Positions 56,835-64,000 of a DNA stretch of 64,000 nucleotides are shown here, piece by piece; position 1 is the stretch's first letter; each line of letters opens with the position of its first letter. The stretch is from NCBI RefSeq assembly GCF_900451195.1, contig NZ_UGHR01000001.1, forward strand, positions 62,001 through 126,000, written 5' to 3'. The notes beneath the pieces were generated by a model. The model saw nothing but the letters and a program-made list of their open reading frames with translations, was not told the DNA's origin and made no database searches. The DNA is from Iodobacter fluviatilis (lineage in GTDB: Bacteria > Pseudomonadota > Gammaproteobacteria > Burkholderiales > Chitinibacteraceae). A program made the position numbers and the translations under genes.

Positions 56835-57019
56835 GGGGGGATTTTAACAGGGAGCAGGAGGGGAAGCACGGTGCTAAATCTTGAACCACAGAGAACACAG
56901 AGGGCCACAGAGTTGCACAGAGAAAGCTGCCATCCTTGCATATACCCAACGGGATAGTTGATATGTAAGCCCGAGGCTTTCCCTACGTTTCAATATTCAG
57001 GGTTATTTGAGTTAGAAAG

Positions 57020-57041
57020 CGGCGGGTTGCATCCGCCCTAC
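57020..57041. repeat. Small palindromic repeat (reverse copy of GTAGGGCGGA type)
   Basis: CGGCGGGTTGCATCCGCCCTAC; its reverse complement resembles 41122-41141. Intergenic, between yigZ and yfhM. Confidence 0.5.
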
Positions 57042-57090
57042 CTTTATTTGAAACTGTCTGGGTGCACTGAGCTTAAGCAGTGTTGCTTGA

Positions 57091-57233
57091 GTTCCCCCCT
57101 TTGTAAAAGGGGGGCGAGGGGGGATTTGCTTTGATGTTGGGCTTAAATCAGAAAAAAACCAAAGGCAAATCCCCCTCAATCCCCCTTTTACAAAGGGGGA
57201 AGCAAAACCAATACCTTAAGTGAACGGCATTAG
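57091..57233 (-). repeat. Right copy of ~140-bp inverted repeat flanking yigZ
   Basis: Reverse-oriented partner of 55991-56132. It carries the same MITE-like arms (57091-57129 and 57165-57203) and the same unique flank ending in CGGCATTAG. The pair encloses about 960 bp with yigZ. Confidence 0.85.
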
Positions 57234-57250
57234 CCAGAAAAGCCGCCATA

Positions 57251-60200
57251 TCAAGGCTTCACAATTTCCAGTTTCCCGGCCATGCCACGGCCTTGTTGTT
57301 TGCTGTACATGCCTTCTGCGTAAGGTGCCGGGCTGGTAAATACACCGGCGTGGGTGGCGCGCAGGCGGTAGACGAAGGTGGCGGCGTCTTTGCTGATGCT
57401 GCCGTACAGCACGATTCTGTCGTCCCGCATATCAAGGTAATCCGGCCGCCAGTTGGATTGCTTTTCACCCAGCGGCGCTTGCCATGCCGGGCGCTGCGGT
57501 GCTTCTCCCTCACCTTCGCCCTCCACCTCGATCGCTTCCGGTGCTTCTTCTTTAGGCGATGGCACGATTTCTACGCCGCCGGGCAGCAGCTCAACAATCG
57601 CCATTTGGGAAGCGGGCTGATCTGCGCGCAAACGCAGGCGGACTAAAAATTCTTCGCCTATTTTTACCTTGCTGATCACTTTACCGGTGAGATCCGTGTA
57701 TTCACGGATGACTTCTACGCCCTGCTTAATGGCGGCGCTTGGTGGGGTTTTATCAAAGCCTGATTCGCTGAGCAGATAAAAGCCGGGCAGTGCGCCTTCT
57801 TTACCGAAGCGAGCACGGTGGGCGCTGGTGGATAGTGCGGCGCTGTTTTCTAACCGCTTTATATCTAAACCAGTCACCTTGCCGCTTTTATCCACTTCGG
57901 CCAGCGTAAATGTGCCCGCATTAGCGCCAAAGGCTTCCAGACCCAGCATCAGATAGGCCGCAGACAGCGAGTGATAGTTTTGGCTGCTGATGGCCTTGCC
58001 TAATTCGCTCAACTCGCTGGCGGGTACGCTGCCCAGCTGCTCTTTAAAGTGGCGAGCCAGTAAATAGAGGCGCTGGGCGTCGTGCACGGTGGGGTCGTAA
58101 TAGGTTACGGCCTGATTATTTTTACCAATCAAGCGCCAAGGCACGGCTTTAAAGAGTTTATTTGCCAAGGCATCCTGTTTGAGCAGCTTATAGCTGGCGG
58201 CCAAATAGGCGGCGGTTAGATCTTGCTGCCAAGTCTTCGCGTGATGCGCTTCCAGCTCCTGTTGTAAGGACGCGATCATGCCGCTGGTCATGGTGCCTTG
58301 GCGGCTTAAGAGGTAAATCGCGTAAGCACGCTCTCTGGCCTCGGCCAGATTCTGGCTGCTGCCGGTGGCCAGTTGCTCCAGCCAGGCATTGCTTCTGGCC
58401 AGCATATCGCGGCTGACTGGCAGGCCACGCTCAGACGCTTCCAGCAGATAATGCACAGCGTACACCGAGGCAAAGCGTGAGATATCTGGGTTGCTGGCCC
58501 ATAGGCCAAAGCTGCCATCGTCATTTTGCCGCTCGGCAAGGATTTGGCTCAGCTTGCTAAACGCGGCCTGCGTTTTGGCCCTGTCTAAGTTAGGCAGCAG
58601 CAGGGCGGGGAAGCCCTTGCTAATCACCTGCTCGGTGCAGCTATAGCCGTAGCCATCCAGATAGCCGGCCAAACCCTGAGCCCAAACTAAGGGCGAGCCT
58701 GCCACGCCAGCGATCACCTTGCGATGCTCGTTAAATAGCACGCGGCTGAGTGCGACTTCCTCGCTACTCTTATCAAAGCGCCCGACAGTTAGCTTGGTGG
58801 AGTAGGGCACAGCCGGACGGATGCTGACGGCGTCTCGGGCAATCCCTTGTTTACCACCGCTGCTGGCGGTAAAGCGCAGCGAGCCAGAGCCCAGCACCCC
58901 GTTGGCTTTTAGGCGGAACTCGGCATTGGCTTCGCGCTGCCCATCTATGCTCAGGTTTTGAAGTGCTGGCGAGATCAGCGTAAAGGCGGCATCGGCGTCT
59001 AGCTTCAGCTGCACCGCGGCCTTGCCCGGTGCGCGCAGATTATTAAACACGCCCACGCTAACGGTAAATTCATCGCCGGGGGCCAGTGCATAAGGCACAT
59101 TCGGGCTAAGGATTAAATCGCCGCGTACTTGCGTGCCGCCTTCAAATACGCCGATTTTATCCGCCGTTACCGCCACGGCCATCAGCCGTAATTTGCCGTT
59201 AAAGGTATCTGGCACGGTATAGCTCAGCGTTTTGCCCTGCGGCCCCACATCGATCAGCCCCGACCACCACGCTACAGCAGGCTGGCGTTTACGTTTAAAG
59301 GGATTAAGGTGTTTGCCAAGTGCGCCAGCGGCATCTCCTCCCGGTGCTGCGCCCTGCATCAGGCGCGAGAATTCCGGCAGGATCAGATCCAGAATTTGGC
59401 TGGTGCGTACATCCAAGGCGCGTTTTTGGAAGAAAAAGTCCAGCGGTTGAGGCGTTTTATAACGCGCCACCTGCAAGATGCCTTCGTCCACGGCAAACAC
59501 CACCACGCGGGCTTCTTGATTGCTGGATACTTTAAGCTCCAGTTTTTGCCCCGGTTTTACTTCCTTGGCGTTGGCGATTTTTACATCTAAGCGCCTTGCG
59601 TCTAAATTCACCGCAAACGGCACTACCCCGTAGGAAAGCGGGCTCATATAGACTTCATCGCTGCTTGGGCTGCGGATAAATTGCACCGAGATATAACCAT
59701 TGCCTTCAAAGTCTTTAGGTAGGGTGATTTTTTGCACCGAGCTGGTGGTGTCGGCCTTAAACCAAACGTGGCTATAGACTTTATCGCGCTCGATAGTGAT
59801 CAGCCCTGCACCGGTATAGGGCGCGCGGATATTGATCTCGATCTCGTCACCGGGTTTGTAGTCTTTCTTATTTAAGGTCAGTTGTAGCTCGGCATTGCGC
59901 TCTAAAGAGCGGGCAATATTGGCCGCACCCACTACGGTGTATTCGATACGGTTTAGCTCTGCGCCATCCGGCCCTCTCACCACTAGCGCAAAATCACCCG
60001 GCTCGGCGGTGGGTAGGGTTAGATTGCTGCCGCTGGCGGGTAGGCTGAGCGGTTTGCTCTCGCGATTTATTTCTTTTTTTCGCGATTGGTATTTGTAAGT
60101 TTCATCGGATTGCTTCACCAGCACCGACACATATTTGCGCTCTACCCAGCTTAGGGTGAGCTGATCTGCTGCGATCGGTTTAAGGTTGGGGGCTATTGCC

Positions 60201-63046
60201 AGCCAGTGTGCTGCACGTTTGGCATTGCGCTGGATATAGCCCAGCTCGCCATCGCTTTTTACCCCGACTAAATAGGGGGCAGATGAAACCAGCACGGCGC
60301 TTTCTGCCGCCACACCGCGGCCAGAGCCAGATTCAAAAGCGCGGGCAGTTAAATGCAGCTGATAGGTGGAGCGGGCAAAGCGCGCTAGATTCAGCGTTAG
60401 CTCGGCGTCCCCTTGATCGTTGCTGGTGGCCGATGGCAGGGCATCTCTGAATGGCTCTTTCAACTGGCCCGCTTCGCTGAAGCGATATTGGGCAAAGGCT
60501 GCAAAGGCAGGCACGCTGGGCGTTAAGATCATTTCGCCTTCTACGCGCCGCCCACCGGCCGGGCTGCCAAATAGGTGCATTACTTTGACATTGGCTTTGA
60601 TGTCTTCGGGCTTAATCCAGCCTTCCACCGGCGCATTGCTCAGCGTGGCGTTCACCTTCATGCGGTCTGGCTCAAACTCTTTGATTTTGATGCTGCCGCT
60701 ACCGATTTGTTCGCCACGCTCTTTGCCTTTGACCAGATAAACGCCGATTTGGTAATCGCCGCTGGGTGAGGTTTCGCTGCTGGCAAAATCAACGCTGTCA
60801 AAGCCGCTGTTAGAGAGCTTGATTTTGTCTTTTTTAACTGTCTGCCCGCGTGGATCGGTGATCTCGATTTCCAGCGGCAAGCCCGCCAAAGCGCCTGCCC
60901 AGTTGGCGGTGCGGGTAATGCTGTGGATATGGGCGGTTTCGCCGGGGCGGTACATGCCTCGGTCTGAAAATACAAAGCTGGAAAGCTGCTGTGCGGAAAC
61001 GGCATTGGCCACGCCGCCAATATCAAAGCGCGATAGATTGAGCTGCCTGTCGTAGCGGTTGATCGGCAGAAACGACACATCGTCGCTCTGTTTTACCAAA
61101 TACATCAGCGGCGCTTTTTCGCGTGCCAAATCTTTAAGCGCAGGGAAATGAGCACGGCCCAGCGCATCGGTCTGGCTGCTGGCCACGGTTTGCCCGTTGC
61201 GGCCGATGACCTCTACTGTGGCCGCAGCAATCGCTTCGCCGCTGGAGATGGATTGCACAAAGACATCGTTGCTATTGTCCACCGCTGTTTTGGCGAGCAC
61301 GCCTAAATCAGAAACCAAAATAAAGCGGCTGTCGCTCGGCTCGTCTTCTCGGTTTTTAGGTGCTTTAGGATCAAAAGGCGTGAGTTTCAGCATAAATACG
61401 CCGCGACGGTTGCCCGTTTTATCGGCCAGATAGCGGGTGAGGTCGATGCTGTCGTAATAAGGCTTGCCGGGGTCGGTGGCGGGCAGGGTACGCTCTTCGG
61501 TGAAACGCTCAACCAAAGTATCTAAATACTGATCGGCAATTTCCGGCTTGGCAAAGTTGCCGTTATTTTGGTCGACTAAATGATGCAGCTGATTAGGCAA
61601 TAAGCGGCCCACTTCGATACGAACGCCGCTGAGGCCACGCGCCACAAAAGCCACTTTTTTATCCGAAGCCATAGAAAGCAGCGCGCCATTAGATAGCAGC
61701 TTGATGGCTTTGGGATAAGGCGCAACCTGAAACACCTGCGTCATTACCTTGCCAGACTGATAGCCGCCAAAGGCCTGCACACCGGCATCTACTTGTAAAA
61801 ACACCGAGCGCCCGACAGGGGCAGAGAACTTCCAGCTATGCTGCGTGCCGAACTCTTCCTCACCCGGCAGCGCTTTCAGCGCCAAGGCTTGTGTCAGTAC
61901 AGCCTGCCCAACTTGGCTGGCCCCCCATTGATACACGCCGCGCTGATCTTCCTTAGGCGTATTAGGTGGATATTCAGGCAGCAGCCAGGCGCGTACTTTG
62001 CCTTTAAGTGCCGCTTCAGAAACTGGCACATTGCTGCTGAGCATGACCACTTGCTCTGGCTCGTAGCGCTCATTGTCGGCCAGCAACATTTTTACCTGAT
62101 CAAAGCGCAGGCTGTAGAGGCCGGGCACGCTGATTTTGCTGCTTAATTCTGCATCCAGTGCATTGCCGCCCTGCGCGGCCTGAGCGCCTTTTGCCAGGGT
62201 GAGCAGAATATCGCTGTCTTCTTTGGGTACGGTAAGCGGTGCGGAATGAATAAAAGCGTTGAGCTTGGCTTTATCAAAGCTGATCGAATAGGGGGGTACT
62301 TTATCGCTTTGGTAGCTCAGCCCGCCGCCGAGCTTCAGGCTGATGTTTTTTTGAATGCTGGCAGGGTCTACCGGATGGCTGAAGTGTAAGGTGGCGACCA
62401 GTTTTTTAAGATTAGCGTCGCGTGGGTCTTGGTAAAAGCGAGATTCCGCCACATTGGCGGCAAAGGGCGCGGTCTTGAAAGTAAAGCTGTATTCCTCGAG
62501 CTTAACGCTTTCGGCAAAGAGTTTTTTCTTGGCGAGCGAGACTTCAAATTCGGCATCAATCGGCCAGTCGGCCTTGGGGCGGAAAACCAGTTTTCTATCG
62601 CCTTCCCACACCCAGCTGCCTGCCAGAGCGGGGGACAATTGCACGCCATCGCCTGCGGGTTGATCGATTTGCTTAAGTGGTGCTGCGGATTCGTTAAATT
62701 CCACCACCAGCGGCAAAGGCTGCGGCCGGTCTTTTTCGTCATAAGGAGTCAGCTCTGGTGCTGTGACTACATAGCTCACCCGCTGCGGTTTGGGTTGAGC
62801 CTGATACCAGCGCCAGCCCATGGTTCCGCCCGTTGCCATTAGGGCAAGCGTCAGCGCGGCAATCCCCGCCTGCTTAGGCTTGGCACGCATCCAGCTCACT
62901 GCTGCCTCTAGCCACCGTGCTAGTTTTTTGAGCCAGCCCGGCGCTTGCCAGTTCACTTCACCAAACAGCAGGGTTAATACCCAGGATATTCCGCGAGATA
63001 AAAGCTGGAAAGCGGGCAAGCAAATCTGCAAGGCTTTGTTCATCAT
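57251..63046 (-). CDS. yfhM: Bacterial alpha-2-macroglobulin, membrane-anchored
   Basis: Periplasmic protease-trapping protein, 1931 residues. The thioester motif CTEQ is present (Cys about 1470). N-terminal macroglobulin (MG) domains, a bait-like region and complement-like TED domain follow family order (for example SFVFSDRGMYRPGETAHI, VVVFAVDEGILQVARYKTPQPLDFFFQKRAL). Unlike lipoprotein YfhM of E. coli (about 1653 residues), this one starts with about 60 amphipathic residues and a membrane helix (about 60-80), with no lipobox. It works with PBP1C to protect the wall after damage (family knowledge). Start 63046, with a second Met right behind. Confidence 0.92.
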   Translation of the reverse strand: MMNKALQICLPAFQLLSRGISWVLTLLFGEVNWQAPGWLKKLARWLEAAVSWMRAKPKQAGIAALTLALMATGGTMGWRWYQAQPKPQRVSYVVTAPELTPYDEKDRPQPLPLVVEFNESAAPLKQIDQPAGDGVQLSPALAGSWVWEGDRKLVFRPKADWPIDAEFEVSLAKKKLFAESVKLEEYSFTFKTAPFAANVAESRFYQDPRDANLKKLVATLHFSHPVDPASIQKNISLKLGGGLSYQSDKVPPYSISFDKAKLNAFIHSAPLTVPKEDSDILLTLAKGAQAAQGGNALDAELSSKISVPGLYSLRFDQVKMLLADNERYEPEQVVMLSSNVPVSEAALKGKVRAWLLPEYPPNTPKEDQRGVYQWGASQVGQAVLTQALALKALPGEEEFGTQHSWKFSAPVGRSVFLQVDAGVQAFGGYQSGKVMTQVFQVAPYPKAIKLLSNGALLSMASDKKVAFVARGLSGVRIEVGRLLPNQLHHLVDQNNGNFAKPEIADQYLDTLVERFTEERTLPATDPGKPYYDSIDLTRYLADKTGNRRGVFMLKLTPFDPKAPKNREDEPSDSRFILVSDLGVLAKTAVDNSNDVFVQSISSGEAIAAATVEVIGRNGQTVASSQTDALGRAHFPALKDLAREKAPLMYLVKQSDDVSFLPINRYDRQLNLSRFDIGGVANAVSAQQLSSFVFSDRGMYRPGETAHIHSITRTANWAGALAGLPLEIEITDPRGQTVKKDKIKLSNSGFDSVDFASSETSPSGDYQIGVYLVKGKERGEQIGSGSIKIKEFEPDRMKVNATLSNAPVEGWIKPEDIKANVKVMHLFGSPAGGRRVEGEMILTPSVPAFAAFAQYRFSEAGQLKEPFRDALPSATSNDQGDAELTLNLARFARSTYQLHLTARAFESGSGRGVAAESAVLVSSAPYLVGVKSDGELGYIQRNAKRAAHWLAIAPNLKPIAADQLTLSWVERKYVSVLVKQSDETYKYQSRKKEINRESKPLSLPASGSNLTLPTAEPGDFALVVRGPDGAELNRIEYTVVGAANIARSLERNAELQLTLNKKDYKPGDEIEINIRAPYTGAGLITIERDKVYSHVWFKADTTSSVQKITLPKDFEGNGYISVQFIRSPSSDEVYMSPLSYGVVPFAVNLDARRLDVKIANAKEVKPGQKLELKVSSNQEARVVVFAVDEGILQVARYKTPQPLDFFFQKRALDVRTSQILDLILPEFSRLMQGAAPGGDAAGALGKHLNPFKRKRQPAVAWWSGLIDVGPQGKTLSYTVPDTFNGKLRLMAVAVTADKIGVFEGGTQVRGDLILSPNVPYALAPGDEFTVSVGVFNNLRAPGKAAVQLKLDADAAFTLISPALQNLSIDGQREANAEFRLKANGVLGSGSLRFTASSGGKQGIARDAVSIRPAVPYSTKLTVGRFDKSSEEVALSRVLFNEHRKVIAGVAGSPLVWAQGLAGYLDGYGYSCTEQVISKGFPALLLPNLDRAKTQAAFSKLSQILAERQNDDGSFGLWASNPDISRFASVYAVHYLLEASERGLPVSRDMLARSNAWLEQLATGSSQNLAEARERAYAIYLLSRQGTMTSGMIASLQQELEAHHAKTWQQDLTAAYLAASYKLLKQDALANKLFKAVPWRLIGKNNQAVTYYDPTVHDAQRLYLLARHFKEQLGSVPASELSELGKAISSQNYHSLSAAYLMLGLEAFGANAGTFTLAEVDKSGKVTGLDIKRLENSAALSTSAHRARFGKEGALPGFYLLSESGFDKTPPSAAIKQGVEVIREYTDLTGKVISKVKIGEEFLVRLRLRADQPASQMAIVELLPGGVEIVPSPKEEAPEAIEVEGEGEGEAPQRPAWQAPLGEKQSNWRPDYLDMRDDRIVLYGSISKDAATFVYRLRATHAGVFTSPAPYAEGMYSKQQGRGMAGKLEIVKP

Positions 63047-63363
63047 GGGGCTCGGCTATTGTTAGGGCGGGTGAGACTCGCCAAACGCATAAATAGTATT
63101 GAAAACAGCGGGTTTCACCCCGCCTGTAAAATTCAACCTGTGCTTGATTTGCCAGCTATTGAAATTGTAAGAGCTAATCTATTGCCCTGCTTGGGAAAGC
63201 CGTTTTTCAGGCAAAGAGTGTGCAAATTCGCCACTGGCTGCATTTCAGTATGCGAAATTTGCAGTCTGATCTGCTCAAATGGCAATCTGTCTTTCTGCCG
63301 TTTTCATCTGTTCGCCGTGATTGCATACTGAAGTTATTCCAACAGAGGGTATTGGGCTTAGCG
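63047..63363. other. Intergenic region with two small palindromic repeats
   Basis: About 315 bp holding divergent promoters for yfhM and the next gene. GTTAGGGCGGGTGAGACTCG (63061-63082) and its reverse relative CAGCGGGTTTCACCCCGC (63106-63127) are copies of the same REP-like family seen at 41122 and 57020. No gene is seen. Confidence 0.5.
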
Positions 63364-63696
63364 ATGAAAAATATACTGATTGCATTATTGCTGCTGTTGC
63401 TGGCCATTTACGTGGGGGCAGATTTTTTTAATCACAGTATGAATTTAAGCTTTAGCGGCGATGGGGATAGCTGGGAATGGACAAGCAGTGGTGCTGATCT
63501 GCTGATCGCTATTCCCGTATTACTGATTGTGGGCGCAATTTTATTCTTCGTATTTTCTGGTGTAGCCATCCTTATTCTGGCCATTGGCCTGTTCGCCGTT
63601 TTGGCCTGCCTGCTACCCGCGCTGATTTCATTGGCTGTGCCGGTATTGATGGTGTATTTGCTTTATCTGCTGATTCGTAAAGCGAAGAGTGCTTAG
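63364..63696 (+). CDS. Small membrane protein, three to four helices
   Basis: A 110-residue hydrophobic protein: one N-terminal helix (MKNILIALLLLLLAIYVGAD), a short acidic soluble stretch (SFSGDGDSWEWTSSGA), then two long helices and a basic end (LIRKAKSA). No family recognised. The frame extends upstream to 63220, but the Met at 63364 begins the first helix. Function unknown. Confidence 0.65.
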   Translation: MKNILIALLLLLLAIYVGADFFNHSMNLSFSGDGDSWEWTSSGADLLIAIPVLLIVGAILFFVFSGVAILILAIGLFAVLACLLPALISLAVPVLMVYLLYLLIRKAKSA

Positions 63697-63711
63697 GGTG
63701 GAAAAGCACAG

Positions 63712-63744
63712 TCAGCCCAAATTTCTGGGGAGATATTGGGCTGA
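63712..63744. terminator. Weak hairpin between convergent genes
   Basis: TCAGCCCAA and TTGGGCTGA form a 9-bp stem around a 15-base loop; no T-tract. Position between convergent genes suggests a weak bidirectional terminator. Confidence 0.3.
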
Positions 63745-63761
63745 TCACAGCGAAGAAACAA

Positions 63762-64000
63762 TCAATTGTTCTTTTTACGCTTAATGTAAATGAAGCTTGC
63801 TAAGCTACAAATGATCAGCTCTAAAGCGAATGACCAATGCAGCATAAAATTAAGCCACCAGGGCTTATAGAGGGCATTTACGGTAAACAGAGCAAAGGGT
63901 TGATCTATAAATGGAAAAAACCACCAGATATCTCCAACAACAGTATCTAAAACCATATGCAGGATGCAGGATGTGCAAGTAATAAGAGAGAGTAATCCCA
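63762..64000 (-). CDS. Probable membrane-bound metal-dependent hydrolase (5' end outside window)
   Basis: C-terminal ~79 residues of a minus-strand gene whose start is beyond the right edge; the frame stays open to base 64000 and stops at 63762. The pattern SCILHMVLDTVVGDIWWFFPF resembles the His-Asp membrane hydrolases of the YdjM/DUF457 type (HxxxDxxxxxxxxxPF), followed by a final helix and KRKKNN. Assignment rests on this short motif. Confidence 0.55.
   Translation of the reverse strand, partial: GLLSLITCTSCILHMVLDTVVGDIWWFFPFIDQPFALFTVNALYKPWWLNFMLHWSFALELIICSLASFIYIKRKKNN

Noticed and set aside
55827..56925. CRISPR-like array from repeated CACAGAG and CCCCCTTTG strings
   Set aside because: Repeats are inverted and irregularly spaced, with no regular spacers and no cas genes.

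Overview
The window looks like chromosome of a beta-proteobacterium of the order Neisseriales, most likely a Chromobacteriaceae member such as Iodobacter. This is inference from gene content: the block rsmB, DUF4390, ntrY, ntrX beside fmt, def, a LysM protein, dprA and topA; many c-di-GMP proteins; and polyamine and choline ABC systems. Most of the window has even, mid-range base composition and dense, overlapping genes typical of core genome. I saw no rRNA, tRNA, CRISPR array, transposase or phage gene.

Layout. 1-4.5 kb: 3' part of a sigma-54 activator, then an overlapping pair of TPR proteins, the second ending in GGDEF. 4.5-5.5 kb: ompW. 5.5-10.2 kb (minus): HD-GYP, EAL, dgt and a small lipoprotein, probably one transcription unit. 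10.8-14.9 kb: potABCD polyamine importer. 14.9-19.3 kb: VanZ-like protein, then a choline/betaine ABC importer (choX, choW, choV) preceded by a possible coupled leader ORF. 19.4-24 kb: DUF1275 protein, MetQ-like binding protein, chemoreceptor, LysE exporter. 24.2-27 kb: trkH-trkA potassium uptake. 27.2-33.6 kb (minus): rsmB, DUF4390, ntrY, ntrX and a TPR gene, closely packed. 33.7-41 kb: htpX, fmt, def, LysM protein, dprA, topA. 41-46.2 kb: GAF/PAS/GGDEF/EAL protein, MHS-type transporter, DUF2892 protein with an ECF sigma factor.

46.7-53.4 kb is the accessory part: a type I secretion locus in the unusual order HlyD-like adaptor, TonB-C-like exported protein, NHL beta-propeller protein, a glycine-rich protein with no signal peptide (the likely cargo), HlyB-like ABC transporter. 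Its middle is clearly AT-rich. Two genes, hlyD and the cargo, are each split by a one-base frameshift in a 3-base homopolymer. A strong intrinsic terminator lies in the last codons of the cargo gene, just before hlyB. I regard this as the best candidate for a poorly described system.

53.4-63 kb (minus): pbpC and the alpha-2-macroglobulin gene yfhM, normally neighbours, are separated by about 1.5 kb carrying a YigZ-family gene bracketed by inverted copies of a roughly 140-bp repeat. The window ends with a small membrane protein and the 3' part of a probable inner-membrane metal-dependent hydrolase.

Other oddities: NtrX lacks the ATPase motifs and GAFTGA; the HD-GYP protein has Leu for the His of its HD pair; PBP1C carries a diverged 24-residue tandem duplication; strong hairpins lie in several intergenic gaps.
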